A stretch of 64,000 nt of DNA, taken from positions 1 to 64,000 of the forward strand of contig JBCCWR010000001.1 in the NCBI GenBank assembly GCA_039193385.1, written 5' to 3'. The notes below the pieces were generated by a model that saw only the letters and a program-made list of their open reading frames with translations, made no database searches and was not told the origin of the DNA. The stretch comes from JBCCWR01 sp039193385 (GTDB taxonomy: Bacteria; Verrucomicrobiota; Verrucomicrobiia; Methylacidiphilales; JBCCWR01). Positions 1 through 9,150 of this stretch are shown in pieces (position 1 is the first letter of the stretch; every line of letters begins with the position of its first letter). The translations under genes were made by a program, and so were the position numbers.

Positions 1-14
1 AAAAAGAAAAAATA

Positions 15-28
15 CGCTGGGAACAGCG
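15..28 (-). terminator. Possible leftward intrinsic terminator
   Basis: A perfect 5-bp stem CGCTG/CAGCG closes a GGAA tetraloop. Read on the minus strand it is followed by a T-rich run (positions 1-13 are A-rich on the plus strand). This would end leftward transcription, but no minus-strand gene is visible to its right before the rightward kinase at 339, so the role is uncertain. Confidence 0.3.
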
Positions 29-338
29 CTTTCAATAACTTGGTAAATTAAGTGCATGGATTAAGAGCTTGGAGTAGAATTAAAGCTAATATTCATTAAA
101 TTTTTTTTGCGTCTTTAATAAAATAACATTAAAACCAAGTGAATCTATATTTTTATTCATATCTGCCGAATTTTAAAAGGTGAAGTGTTGTTTTTTAAGA
201 AAATCTTTTAACTTGCAGTTTGGATTTGATGCGAGGATACAATTATTATGCATTTTCGCCTAAGAGTGATACATTATTTAACAGTAGTGCTAACCACAGC
301 AAGTTCTATTCTATGTTAAATTTCACTAGGAAATTGAA
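29..338. other. AT-rich intergenic region, no gene seen
   Basis: About 300 bases without a credible ORF, ending at the start of the hybrid kinase. It is AT-rich. A weak promoter-like pair, TTGCAG near 213 and TACAAT near 239 with 19-bp spacing, points toward the kinase. No repeat or RNA gene was recognised. Confidence 0.4.
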
Positions 339-1724
339 ATGAGCGAAGAGCTGCAAAAAGGATCTGATAATTCTGCCAATGATAATAGTGTCAATTATGA
401 GATGCTAATGGCTAGCGTTGCTCATGATTATAATAACACACTTGCCGTTATTCAGGCTAATTTACAATTACTCAATGCATCAGAGCGTCTCCAGCAGTTT
501 TTGGATGACGAAGAGAAGGAGATGATGGAGACGGCTCTATTAGCCTGTCAGAGCGGAGCGGAGCTGACACGTCGACTGATCGCCTACACAGGGGTGGGTA
601 AAGAAAAAAAGTCAGAGCTTCTTCTGCGCGATGTTGTTGTTGAATGTGTCCGTATGTGCCGCAAGGGCTTTGAGGGCGGGGGAGCTACACCTGAGATTCT
701 CGTAGGACCTTCGATTCTTTCCAGTGGCATTGTTGTTTATATGGGTTACTCCGCCCTATCGCATACCATCATGAATTTGGTCAAAAATGCTGTAGAGGCC
801 ACCTTGGACACAAAGAAGCTCGATCCAGTTCGTCTGCATATGGACATCGTAGATGTTAAGGGTAAAAACTGGGTTCACCTTTATATTGCCGACCGTGGAA
901 CAGGTATTCGTGATCAGGATATATCTAATCTTTTCACGCCTAGATTCACCACAAAAAATAAAAAAATGTTGGGTTCCGGGCTAGGTCTTGCAGGCGCGAG
1001 AAATCTGGTGCGTGAGGCTGGAGGTGAAATTCGAGTGATCTCGACTTGGGGCGAAGGGACAACCATGACTGTTACTTTGCCTTCGGTTCGTATTGAAACA
1101 GAAGAATATAAACCTAAACAGATACCTGAATTTGAGGAAGAGGAAGAAAAGCCTCGAACCATTGTTGTTCAGGAGCGTACCATGCGCCCCATTACGCAGT
1201 CCGACATTGTTGAAGAAGCTCAGCGTCTAAGTCATCATGCTGGAGATCGATCGTCCCGTAAGATTTATGTGGTGGATGATGAACGCATTGTTGGAGTTGC
1301 TATTTCACGGATGATTCAACGCTTGAAGCGAGGTCAGAATGAAGTTGTTTACCTGCCTAGTGGCGAGCAATTGCTCATGCGTATTTCTGAAGATGGTGAG
1401 CTGCCTAACTGGCTTTTTGTGGATTATTCAATGCCAGGCATGAATGGCGTCGAAACGCTCAGGAAGCTCTTTATGATGATCGATGAGCAAGAGCGCATTA
1501 AAAAGATGGGCATTGTCATACTCAGTGGAATGCAGGTTCAGGAGAAAGCCGAACTCATCGCGGAATATCCGCACATTCATTTCTTCAGTAAACCCTTCAG
1601 CATGGAAGCTATGCAACGTCTGTTTGAAAAGAAGGACGGTGACAAGCTCAAGCTGAAGAGTACGGTTAATATGAAACTTCCGCCTATCGCCAAACCCAAA
1701 GTGTACGCACCGATGGCCAAGTAA
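339..1724 (+). CDS. Hybrid sensor histidine kinase with C-terminal receiver
   Basis: A 461-residue soluble two-component protein. The HisKA-like segment has VAHDYNN with the candidate phospho-acceptor His29. The HATPase_c domain shows an N box (NLVKNAVEAT), a G1 box (DRGTGI) and a G2 box (GSGLGLAG), spanning about residues 130-250. A charged linker leads to a receiver domain from about 310, with the phospho-acceptor Asp362 in VDYSMPGMNG and the conserved Lys in FFSKPF. There is no transmembrane segment or input domain, so the signal is probably cytoplasmic or comes from a partner. The gene ends two bases before the convergent acpS. The phosphorelay role is known for the family; the target is unknown. 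Confidence 0.88.
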   Translation: MSEELQKGSDNSANDNSVNYEMLMASVAHDYNNTLAVIQANLQLLNASERLQQFLDDEEKEMMETALLACQSGAELTRRLIAYTGVGKEKKSELLLRDVVVECVRMCRKGFEGGGATPEILVGPSILSSGIVVYMGYSALSHTIMNLVKNAVEATLDTKKLDPVRLHMDIVDVKGKNWVHLYIADRGTGIRDQDISNLFTPRFTTKNKKMLGSGLGLAGARNLVREAGGEIRVISTWGEGTTMTVTLPSVRIETEEYKPKQIPEFEEEEEKPRTIVVQERTMRPITQSDIVEEAQRLSHHAGDRSSRKIYVVDDERIVGVAISRMIQRLKRGQNEVVYLPSGEQLLMRISEDGELPNWLFVDYSMPGMNGVETLRKLFMMIDEQERIKKMGIVILSGMQVQEKAELIAEYPHIHFFSKPFSMEAMQRLFEKKDGDKLKLKSTVNMKLPPIAKPKVYAPMAK

Positions 1725-1725
1725 C

Positions 1726-2115
1726 TCAAAGCACAATCAAGGCCGTTGCAGCAGCATATTCCTTAGTATGCGTAAGCGTAATTAAAACCTTTGTTCCGCC
1801 ACGTTCTTTTAACAATTGTTTTCCTTTCCCGTGCAGTTTGATGAAAGGTTCTCCCCGTTCGTGACGGCAGACTTCAATGTCTGTTAAATTTAACTGTTCA
1901 CCAATTCCTGTTCCAAAGGCTTTGCTCACGGCTTCTTTGGCAGCAAAGCGTGCCGCCAGAGAGGGTATGGCATCACGTTGGCTTTCCGCATAGCGAATTT
2001 CACCCTGGGTAAAAATCCGTTGCATAAACCTATCGCCAAACTTTGCCACAGACTCGCGTATGCGCTGGCACTCCACAAGGTCCATCCCCAGACCAATAAC
2101 TCCTGAAGCATTCAT
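1726..2115 (-). CDS. acpS: Holo-[acyl-carrier-protein] synthase
   Basis: A 129-residue AcpS-type phosphopantetheinyl transferase. It moves 4'-phosphopantetheine from CoA to a serine of acyl carrier protein for fatty-acid synthesis. The Mg-binding motif is GLGMDLVE near the N-terminus and the second signature FAAKEAVSKAFGTG lies about residues 57-70, both typical. Length is normal for the family. Its ATG overlaps the stop of pdxJ in an ATGA, so the two are translationally coupled, the same pdxJ-acpS order as in Escherichia coli. Confidence 0.95.
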   Translation of the reverse strand: MNASGVIGLGMDLVECQRIRESVAKFGDRFMQRIFTQGEIRYAESQRDAIPSLAARFAAKEAVSKAFGTGIGEQLNLTDIEVCRHERGEPFIKLHGKGKQLLKERGGTKVLITLTHTKEYAAATALIVL

Positions 2116-2852
2116 TTATGCATTAAAGAAACCATTTCACGCACAGCCTGGTTCATACCTACAAAGACAGCCCGTGAAACAATGGCATGGCCAATATTCA
2201 AGGTATCGAGTTGAGGAATCGCCTTGATAGGGCCCATATTTATATAATTCAAGCCATGCCCCGCGTTGACTTGCATACCGAGTGACTCCGCCTGCTGCGC
2301 GGCCTTCTCAAGATTTTCGATCTCGACCGAAGTACTTCCCCCATCCTGAGCGTTGGCATAAGCACCCGTATGAAGCTCGATGCATTTGGCACCCGTATCT
2401 CCTGCCGCTGCAACCTGAATTTCATGAGGATCGATAAATAAACTTACAGTGATATCTGCATCCTGTAAGCGGGCTGTGGTCTCTTTGATTTTGTTGAGTT
2501 GGCCTGCGATTTCCAGTCCCCCCTCCGTAGTTACCTCCTCACGCTTTTCCGGAACAAGACAGACTTCGTCTGGTTTGAGGGCTAAGGCGAAGTCTACCAT
2601 CTCCCGGGTCGCAGCCATTTCAAGATTCAGGATACAATCGATATCCTTGCGCAGTGCCTGCACGTCGTCATCCTGAATATGGCGACGGTCTTCACGCAAA
2701 TGGGCTGTAATAGAGTGCGCTCCGGCATCCAGACTGATTTTTGCCGCCTCCACAGGGCTCGGCTCAGGCGTTATACCGGGCTCCTGGCCACCTCGATAGC
2801 GAGCTTGTCGAACGGTCGCTATGTGATCAATGTTAACACCAAGTTTCAACAT
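2112..2852 (-). CDS. pdxJ: Pyridoxine 5'-phosphate synthase
   Basis: A 246-residue cytoplasmic TIM-barrel enzyme. It condenses 1-deoxyxylulose 5-phosphate with 3-amino-2-oxopropyl phosphate in the DXP-dependent vitamin B6 pathway. The N-terminal LGVNIDHIATVRQARYRG motif, the EMAAT segment and the late NAGHGLNY segment are diagnostic of PdxJ. Length matches the family. It overlaps acpS by four bases (ATGA). The start is the only ATG that keeps the conserved N-terminus. Confidence 0.96.
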   Translation of the reverse strand: MLKLGVNIDHIATVRQARYRGGQEPGITPEPSPVEAAKISLDAGAHSITAHLREDRRHIQDDDVQALRKDIDCILNLEMAATREMVDFALALKPDEVCLVPEKREEVTTEGGLEIAGQLNKIKETTARLQDADITVSLFIDPHEIQVAAAGDTGAKCIELHTGAYANAQDGGSTSVEIENLEKAAQQAESLGMQVNAGHGLNYINMGPIKAIPQLDTLNIGHAIVSRAVFVGMNQAVREMVSLMHK

Positions 2853-2904
2853 ATCCCAATTACTCTAATGACGATTTGCGGATTAGCCAGTTTTTGCTCT
2901 GGAA

Positions 2905-4248
2905 TCACAAAACACGATTTTCCGAGATAACTTTGGCATACCATTTGGCACTGAGCTTTGGCGTGCGCCGCATGGTTTGGTAATCGCAGTGAACAATGCC
3001 AAAGCGTTTGCTGTAACCTTCTGCCCATTCAAAATTATCCAGAAACGACCATAAAAAGTAACCCTTAACGCCGAGATCATCTGTAACAGCCCGGTGAAGA
3101 CTGATGAGATAATTTCTTAAAAACTCACGGCGGTGTAGATCATTAAAGGTGCCCTCTTCATTCGCAACATCGTCAAAGCAGGCTCCGTTTTCCGTCACAT
3201 AGATATGTTTCACCCCATAATCCTCGGACATGAAACGAACAGGCCAGTAGATGCACTGAGGCGTAATGTTGAGCCATTCAATGTCACCTTTAGGGTACTG
3301 TTGTGGGATCGCGACTTCTTCATAGCCACGCTTGGCGCAGTGCTGAACAAAGTTGGCGAAGTAGATGTTAACACCCAGAAAATCAGTCGGCGTGCTGATA
3401 ATGTCCATATCATGGTCATGTATCTCAGGTTTGAGCGGCATATTCTCAGGGTAACAGCCTTTAAAGAGAGGATCGTAAATTGGTCCGTTATTTTCCATGA
3501 AGTGAAGGCGAGTGGCCTCAATGTGTTCCTCTGTCTCGTAAACAGGAACGGAGTGAACGGCGTTGTGAACGAGTCCTATCTGAGTGCCCTCAGGAGCAAG
3601 GGTACGAATAGTCTGGACGGCTTTTCCATGAGCAAGTAAGCCGTGGTGGTACGTTTGCACAAGCTCGCTTGGGTTCAGTTTACGGCCTGGTGCATGGTAA
3701 CCAGTCCCATAACCCAGCCCAATGAAACAGGGCATTTCATTGAGCGTAAACCAGTAGGGAATGTTTTCGCCAAAGTGCTCCACAAGAACTTTGGCATAAA
3801 GTTCAAAAGCATCGACAATCATGCGGTTGGCCCAGCCTCCTTTATCTTCCAGATACTGGGGTAGATCCCAATGGAACATCGTAGCCCAGGGTGTGATGCC
3901 ATATTCTTTCATAACACCGAGCAGGTTTTTATAGAATGAGATGCCCGCAATATTTACTTTATCATTGTCATGAGGGAGTAGGCGTGACCAGGAGAATGAA
4001 AACCGGTAGTGCTTGATGCCCAGACTGGCCATGAGCGCAATATCTTCGCGGTAGCGGTGGTAATGATCACAAGCAACTTCGGGCGTATGACCTGAGTAAA
4101 CAGATCCGGGTTTTGCAGAAAAAGTGTCCCAGATGCTGGGGCCTCGTCCATCGGCAGAGGCTCCGCCTTCTATTTGCGGTGCAGCGGTGGCTGTGCCCCA
4201 GATAAAATTTTCCGGGAAAGAATAAGCTGTTTCTGTTGCTAAAGGCAT
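2905..4248 (-). CDS. Beta-glucosidase, glycoside hydrolase family 1
   Basis: A 447-residue GH1 retaining beta-glycosidase. Family hallmarks are FIWGTATAAPQIEGG at residues 15-29 (Gln25 contacts the glycone), the acid/base Glu171 in TLNEMP, and the nucleophile Glu353 in YVTENGA. The C-terminal LWSFLDNFEWAEGYSKRFG is also typical. There is no signal peptide, so it acts on imported disaccharides or beta-glucosides in the cytoplasm. The usual NEP at the acid/base is NEM here, a tolerated change. The next gene is a tRNA/rRNA-type methyltransferase, so a sugar operon is not evident; exact substrate is unknown. Confidence 0.93.
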   Translation of the reverse strand: MPLATETAYSFPENFIWGTATAAPQIEGGASADGRGPSIWDTFSAKPGSVYSGHTPEVACDHYHRYREDIALMASLGIKHYRFSFSWSRLLPHDNDKVNIAGISFYKNLLGVMKEYGITPWATMFHWDLPQYLEDKGGWANRMIVDAFELYAKVLVEHFGENIPYWFTLNEMPCFIGLGYGTGYHAPGRKLNPSELVQTYHHGLLAHGKAVQTIRTLAPEGTQIGLVHNAVHSVPVYETEEHIEATRLHFMENNGPIYDPLFKGCYPENMPLKPEIHDHDMDIISTPTDFLGVNIYFANFVQHCAKRGYEEVAIPQQYPKGDIEWLNITPQCIYWPVRFMSEDYGVKHIYVTENGACFDDVANEEGTFNDLHRREFLRNYLISLHRAVTDDLGVKGYFLWSFLDNFEWAEGYSKRFGIVHCDYQTMRRTPKLSAKWYAKVISENRVL

Positions 4249-4264
4249 CTTCTAACTCTGGCCA

Positions 4265-4819
4265 TTAGAGATTACTAATCAAAACTAAATGCGGACCTCT
4301 TTCACTGGATGGTTTCAGATGTTCCCATCGATAGTTCTTTTTATCCAGATGGCGCGTCCACTCAAAGACGGCAGCTTTCTCCTCTTTGCCTCCAGGATGG
4401 TCCGGATAAATCATAATCGAAAGCATCCCTTCAGGATGAAGAAGCTGAAGTGAAGTATCGAGAGCAGGGAGCGTTGACTCAGCAGCCGTAATCAGAGATT
4501 TATCCCCACTGGGGAGATAACCCAAGTTGAACATAACTCCCCTGACATTTGTTCTATGTTTAGGTGCCAAGTGTTCCTTCATGTCAGCATGGTTTGTCTT
4601 AATAAGAGTTACGTGGGAAAGCTTATGGCGTTGTAGCAATAAAGAAGTGTTGTCAATTGCCTGTTGCTGGATATCAAAAGCATAGACATGTCCCTGACCA
4701 GAGACCTGCTTGGCTAAAAAAAGAGTATCGTGTCCATTTCCCGCAGTCGCATCAATGGCTATGGAACCTGTCAGCAAATGCTGCTTAACTTTTTCCTGAG
4801 CTATCTCAGTCAAATGCAT
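4265..4819 (-). CDS. Class I SAM methyltransferase, MnmM/YtqB family
   Basis: A 184-residue Rossmann methyltransferase. Motif I is AIDATAGNGHDTLFLA at about residues 22-37. The family signature FNLGYLPSGDKSLIT lies near residue 97 and a PDHPGGKEE segment lies towards the C-terminus. These match the YtqB family, formerly called rRNA methylase, whose characterised members (MnmM) methylate 5-aminomethyl-2-thiouridine at the tRNA wobble position. That substrate is inferred from the family. Transcribed toward the beta-glucosidase gene with a 16-bp gap; divergent from the VOC gene at 4879. Confidence 0.85.
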   Translation of the reverse strand: MHLTEIAQEKVKQHLLTGSIAIDATAGNGHDTLFLAKQVSGQGHVYAFDIQQQAIDNTSLLLQRHKLSHVTLIKTNHADMKEHLAPKHRTNVRGVMFNLGYLPSGDKSLITAAESTLPALDTSLQLLHPEGMLSIMIYPDHPGGKEEKAAVFEWTRHLDKKNYRWEHLKPSSERGPHLVLISNL

Positions 4820-4878
4820 TCTGAAGGATTAGCGGCTTTGACACATTTTTAAAAGATGTAAGACTATCGAATCAATCT

Positions 4879-5226
4879 ATGCATGTAGAAAAAATGAAAA
4901 TAACCATCTGGGCAGCAGACACAGCGCGCGCCGTGCGCTTTTATCAGACCTGCTTTGATGCGCAGATTGTTCGTTCCAATCCACATATTACCGAGTTAAG
5001 TGTAGCAGGTGGCTTTATAGCCATTCATAGCGATGGAGAGGGAAAGAAAACCTGGACCGGTCTGACTCTGCAAGTGGCTGATGTTGTCGTTGGCGCCAAA
5101 GAAGTGGTAGCAGCGGGAGGTGTTTGTGAAAAAGAACCTGTGCCTGAGCAGGGCGAACCGCCCCACCTCGCTATGTGTGAAGACACAGAAGGCAATCAAT
5201 TGATGCTCACACGCGCTCGTAGTTAA
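4879..5226 (+). CDS. VOC (glyoxalase/bleomycin-resistance-like) family protein
   Basis: A 115-residue single VOC domain. It begins KITIWAADTARAVRFYQTCF, then has a FIAIHSDGEGK strand and ends in EDTEGNQLMLTRA, the classic beta-alpha-beta-beta-beta module pattern. Members bind a divalent metal and act on small metabolites or sequester drugs; nothing in the sequence gives the substrate. It is a single gene divergent from the MnmM-like methyltransferase. Translation starts at ATG after a short AT-rich gap. Confidence 0.82.
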   Translation: MHVEKMKITIWAADTARAVRFYQTCFDAQIVRSNPHITELSVAGGFIAIHSDGEGKKTWTGLTLQVADVVVGAKEVVAAGGVCEKEPVPEQGEPPHLAMCEDTEGNQLMLTRARS

Positions 5227-5228
5227 TC

Positions 5229-5290
5229 AAGAGCTTCGATGATATAATCTTTATCAAGATGAAATGAGGGTGAAGCTCTTTTGTGATTTA
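5229..5290 (+). terminator. Inverted repeats after the VOC gene
   Basis: AAGAGCTTC (5229-5237) and its perfect complement GAAGCTCTT (5272-5280) are separated by 34 bases. An overlapping inverted pair GGGTGA/TCACCC follows immediately. These could form alternative hairpins after the VOC stop codon, possibly a terminator, but the T-run is short. Confidence 0.35.
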
Positions 5291-5447
5291 TCACCCAATC
5301 TCCTTCTACATGCGTGAACAGCCGTAATGACAAGCTAAAGACGCTTCAGACAAATTACGGAATAATTTCTCTTAGGTTGGTTGCGGCGAGGTCGATTTAT
5401 TTTCTTGAGATGCGGATTTTCGCATTCAATCGATTTTTGAAAATCCT

Positions 5448-6410
5448 ATGGAATATAAAACTATCTACCAGATGGCAAGCAAGAGTGCGCGTGCAGGTAT
5501 CTTTATTACTCTTATTTTAGGTGGGATCGTCTCGCAACTGCACGCATCGGTTAAGCCTACCGATGTCTACTATTTAACTTTAGGCATAGATGAATCACTA
5601 AAGGCAGCTTATGGCTTAGATAGTGAGTACAAGGCTCAGCCCATCACCCTGAATGCCAAACCTAGAAATGTGTATCATAAAGCCCTTGCTGTGGTGGAAG
5701 AGTTTGCGGCATTGCACCCAGGGTCTATTGATCTTGTGAGATATAAAAAGCTACAAGGTTTAGATAGTGATGAGATTAAGCCGTCCCATGTCTATGAAGT
5801 TCTAACGTTGATTAAGAACTACTTTACGTACAAACAAGCATTTAAGGAATATCAGGGTCCGCGCGAGAGCAAAGCCCCGAGCCATGTTTTTCAGAAGTTG
5901 AGAGAGGTGAGTTATCATCACCTTGAGATAGCCAAACAAAAGGATATGAAAATGAACTGGGCAACCCCTGGCCGGGTTTTTGAAGCCAATATAGCCGAGG
6001 TAGTTCCCTTGTTGTATTCTCTAGCCAAAGAAGTTGGTGTGCCTTATCAGCGTTATGGTTTTCCTATGAGGGGTCAGCAAGATATCAAGCCTCGTCATGT
6101 CTATAAACTGTTGCAGATGACGTACAAAAAACTGGCCACGTATTATCAAAACACTTCAGGTTATCAACCAATCGTTCTGGATGAGATTAAGAATCTAGAC
6201 GGTGTGACTCCAGCGGATGTTTTTGATTTAACTAAGATACTTACTGCTGAATTAAAGGTTTTAAGAGGCGGGGTGAACGCATTTGATATGGAGCTTTCTC
6301 TAAAATATTCAGAATGGAAAGAGAGCAAAAGTAAGATTGCACCTGGGGATGTTTATCCTCTCGTTCAGCATGCTTTTAATATTGTGAAAGCGATTTCACC
6401 TGAGAGTTAA
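5448..6410 (+). CDS. Secreted protein with eight PxxV(Y/F) repeats
   Basis: A 320-residue protein not assigned to a named family. A hydrophobic segment at about residues 15-33 (ARAGIFITLILGGIVSQ) followed by HAS looks like a signal peptide. The mature part contains eight copies of P-x-x-V-Tyr/Phe, starting at residues 37, 72, 112, 144, 174, 215, 255 and 299. Each is followed by an amphipathic helix-like stretch, for example KPRHVYKLLQMTYKKL, and spacing is 30-44 residues. This suggests a helical repeat solenoid in the periplasm. It lies 31 bases upstream of a chemoreceptor in the same direction, so it may be a ligand-binding partner (inference). The start is uncertain, as no clear ribosome binding site is present. 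Confidence 0.72.
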   Translation: MEYKTIYQMASKSARAGIFITLILGGIVSQLHASVKPTDVYYLTLGIDESLKAAYGLDSEYKAQPITLNAKPRNVYHKALAVVEEFAALHPGSIDLVRYKKLQGLDSDEIKPSHVYEVLTLIKNYFTYKQAFKEYQGPRESKAPSHVFQKLREVSYHHLEIAKQKDMKMNWATPGRVFEANIAEVVPLLYSLAKEVGVPYQRYGFPMRGQQDIKPRHVYKLLQMTYKKLATYYQNTSGYQPIVLDEIKNLDGVTPADVFDLTKILTAELKVLRGGVNAFDMELSLKYSEWKESKSKIAPGDVYPLVQHAFNIVKAISPES

Positions 6411-6441
6411 GAAGAAAATCTCGCTGTAAGAAAAGCTTTGT

Positions 6442-8490
6442 ATGAGAAAATTTAAATCCATGAGTTTAAGTCTGAAGATCGTGCTTCTGGTTATTGCCGT
6501 AGCAGTTATGCCGGTAGCCATAGGCATTTTTGTAACTCTCAACGATCAGACCAACAGGCAGTTATACGAGCTTCAAGATAGATCGAGTAGAAATGGTTTG
6601 TTTATAGCAGGGGCTTTAAAAAGTAATCGCGAAGGCCTTAATGCCTTCTCAGGAACGCCTCCCCTGGCAGGTATGATGCGTGCCCAGGAGTATCGAGAAG
6701 TGGATCCTTTTGATGGTTCAACCTTGATGCAATGGCAGAGACGCTATGGCAAAATCGGGTCTGTCTTCCTCGAAAATTACCAAGGTATGGATAAGCTGGA
6801 TTTCGTCTACAAAGGCCAGGTCGTAGCTCAAGTATTTAAAGAAAAGGGTAAGATAATCGCTGTTTCTCCAGATCAGATTCGACAGGGGTTGCCTAATAAT
6901 AACCACCAGAGCTTGATTCAAGATGCTCTAAGTCAAAGCGGAACAAATGCTATCTTTTTTCAGTCACAGTATAGGTGGAAGGATACAAGCTATATTCAAA
7001 TGGCGGTTCCTGTGACGGATTATACGGGTATAACACCGAATGTAGTAGGAGCTATGGTGGGCACTTTTAACGTGGGCTATCTTCTGGATAAAGTTGAAGC
7101 AGCGCCTGGTACTATTGGGGAGGGTCTGGGAAGTTCCGGCCGAACTTTTCTCTATTTACGCGACGACAAATCGAATGAATGGAAGGTCGGAACCAGCAAT
7201 ATGGATTTGCCCGATAAAGCCTGGCAAAAATTAGATTCAGGTAAAGGCGGGCTCATCAAAAAGGCCGGGCAGTATTATTTAATATCAGACCCTATCTACC
7301 CAGACGTAACGGATAAAAGCCAATATTTGTTTTATGTCAGTAAAAGTTCCGGCGTTGCCATTTGGCTAACCGCTATCGAACAGACTATGGGGCTCATCTT
7401 ATTACTATCCGTTATTCTTGTCGTGTGCGTCGTCATGGGAATTATCTTATCGAAAAAGACCATCAATCCTGTGGCAGTGGCTGTTCCAGCACTCAATAAA
7501 AGCGGAAACGATCTTGGAAAAATTGTTGAACAAATTGAGCAATCAAGTTCCAGACTGGCCAAGGATGCCAGTTCACAAGCTGCAGCTGTTGACCGAACCA
7601 GTACATCCCTGACACAGATGACAGGTCAGACTGAAGAAAATACTAAAAGCGCTCAACTGACCAAAGAACTGGCCCAGGAAGCGCGTGAATCTGCCTCTAT
7701 GGGAAGAGAAGCTATCTTAGGCTTAAGCTCAGGCGTGCAGGATGTCAGGTCGTCCAATGACGCTATGAATGTAGCCATTGATGAAATAAAAAATTCCAGC
7801 GACTCCATATCTAAGGTCATTAAGACCATTGATGAGATTGCCTTTCAGACCAATATTCTTGCCTTAAATGCTTCTGTAGAAGCTGCGCGTGCTGGCGAAG
7901 CTGGGCTGGGCTTTGCCGTTGTTGCAGATGAAGTGAGAGCATTAGCTCAAAGAAGTGCCGATGCAGCGAGGGAAACGGCTGATCTGATTCAAGACTCGAT
8001 CGATAAAAGTAATGAGGGCGTGGAAGCTTGTAAAAAAGTAAACGATAGCTTGGCAAGCATCACCAGTCGTGCTGACGATGTGAGCCAAAACCTCGATGAT
8101 ATCAGCGAAAAAGTAAGGGACGTGGACCGAGCCGTCGGCCAAATCACCGAAGCCTCATTGGAGCAGCAGGCTGGCATTGACCACATTGGTAAAGCCATGA
8201 GTGAGATTGACCACTTGACGCAAAATAGTGTTCAAGCTGCTCAACAAGAGGCTACACAGGCTAAAGATCTCATAGAGCATGCAGCCTTTCTCAAACAAAC
8301 TGTGGGGCAACTCAGAGCAATTGTAGGCACCCGAGCAGAGACTCATAACGGTGCGTCTGCTGCCTTAACCTTAACAGATGCGGATACCTCTCCATCATCT
8401 TCATCGATTCCTCTTAGGCCAGACTCAGCAGGAGCCATGGAGCCACAACCCCTGACCCTACCTGATAGAGCGAGCGCTAATTTCTTTTGA
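6442..8490 (+). CDS. Methyl-accepting chemotaxis protein
   Basis: A 682-residue chemoreceptor. TM1 is about residues 10-32, a periplasmic sensor region follows (about 33-310), and TM2 is about 312-336. The cytoplasmic signalling domain has the conserved hairpin TIDEIAFQTNILALNASVEAARAGEAG starting near residue 461, then VVADEVRALAQRSA. No convincing HAMP consensus follows TM2. The C-terminus is a Ser/Pro-rich linker ending SANFF, not the usual NWETF-type tether. The role is signalling to CheA/CheW. It probably forms a unit with the upstream repeat protein. No che genes are in the window. Confidence 0.92.
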   Translation: MRKFKSMSLSLKIVLLVIAVAVMPVAIGIFVTLNDQTNRQLYELQDRSSRNGLFIAGALKSNREGLNAFSGTPPLAGMMRAQEYREVDPFDGSTLMQWQRRYGKIGSVFLENYQGMDKLDFVYKGQVVAQVFKEKGKIIAVSPDQIRQGLPNNNHQSLIQDALSQSGTNAIFFQSQYRWKDTSYIQMAVPVTDYTGITPNVVGAMVGTFNVGYLLDKVEAAPGTIGEGLGSSGRTFLYLRDDKSNEWKVGTSNMDLPDKAWQKLDSGKGGLIKKAGQYYLISDPIYPDVTDKSQYLFYVSKSSGVAIWLTAIEQTMGLILLLSVILVVCVVMGIILSKKTINPVAVAVPALNKSGNDLGKIVEQIEQSSSRLAKDASSQAAAVDRTSTSLTQMTGQTEENTKSAQLTKELAQEARESASMGREAILGLSSGVQDVRSSNDAMNVAIDEIKNSSDSISKVIKTIDEIAFQTNILALNASVEAARAGEAGLGFAVVADEVRALAQRSADAARETADLIQDSIDKSNEGVEACKKVNDSLASITSRADDVSQNLDDISEKVRDVDRAVGQITEASLEQQAGIDHIGKAMSEIDHLTQNSVQAAQQEATQAKDLIEHAAFLKQTVGQLRAIVGTRAETHNGASAALTLTDADTSPSSSSIPLRPDSAGAMEPQPLTLPDRASANFF

Positions 8491-8497
8491 GTAACCC

Positions 8498-8530
8498 TGG
8501 TCTTATCGCTATTGCTTCATGCGGGTTTAA
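8498..8530 (+). repeat. Dispersed intergenic repeat, copy A (partial)
   Basis: Downstream of the chemoreceptor stop, the segment GCTATTGCTTCATGCGGGTT matches the 3' half of a dispersed repeat seen at several intergenic sites in this window (best copies at 42887 and 45843). Confidence 0.6.
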
Positions 8531-8641
8531 CAAAATGATGGATTAGGGCCGATAGCTCGAGGTAAGTAAATGTTTCCGCTTATTCATTCATGGGTAGAGG
8601 CGCTTTTTTTGACAGCCATAAGAATGATGTAAGATTGGGTT

Positions 8642-9100
8642 ATGGCAGAATTAAAAGTTGGCAATAAGGCACCCGCTCTTACAGCCCTAAATCAGTCAGG
8701 TGAGAAAGTCAGTCTGCAGGACTTTGCGGGTCAGCGCGTTGTTCTGTATTTTTATCCCAAGGATGATACGCCCGGATGCACCAAAGAGGCTTGTGCTTTT
8801 CGTGATAACCATAAAGCCTTTGCCAGTAAGAATACGGTCATTCTGGGAGTCAGTCCAGATGCACCCCAGAAGCATGAAAAATTTATCACTAAATATAACT
8901 TACCCTTCACCTTGTTGGCGGACGAAGATCATGCCATAAGCGAAAAGTATGGCGTTTGGGTGGAGAAGAGTATGTATGGCAAACAGTACATGGGCGTAGA
9001 GCGCTCAACCTTTGTTATTGATGTGGAAGGTAAGCTGGAGGCTATTTACCACAAGGTTAAGCCCGAGCCACATGTCATGGAGGTGCTGGAATCGCTCTAG
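8642..9100 (+). CDS. bcp: Thioredoxin-dependent peroxiredoxin, Bcp/PrxQ type
   Basis: A 152-residue atypical 2-Cys peroxiredoxin that reduces hydrogen peroxide and organic peroxides using thioredoxin. The active site YFYPKDDTPGCTKEAC carries the peroxidatic Cys in PGC and the resolving Cys five residues later, as in Bcp. Length is normal. The last 84 bases of the gene plus 42 downstream bases are duplicated at 9362-9487. It converges with comM across the scrambled region 9101-10230. Confidence 0.95.
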   Translation: MAELKVGNKAPALTALNQSGEKVSLQDFAGQRVVLYFYPKDDTPGCTKEACAFRDNHKAFASKNTVILGVSPDAPQKHEKFITKYNLPFTLLADEDHAISEKYGVWVEKSMYGKQYMGVERSTFVIDVEGKLEAIYHKVKPEPHVMEVLESL

Positions 9101-9115
9101 CTGATAAACTTTCCA

Positions 9116-9142
9116 ACCATGAAGAACATGAAGGAAGTGAAG
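9116..9142 (+). repeat. Inverted-repeat arm L1 (ATGAAGAAC motif)
   Basis: Begins ACCATGAAGAACATGAAGGA just after the bcp stop. A near-complementary arm, CTCTTCAAGTTCTTCATGGT, lies at 9316-9335, enclosing about 170 bases that hold copies of the dispersed repeat but no GxxExxY gene. Identical sequence recurs at 9461-9487. Confidence 0.75.
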
Positions 9143-9150
9143 GAAAAAGC

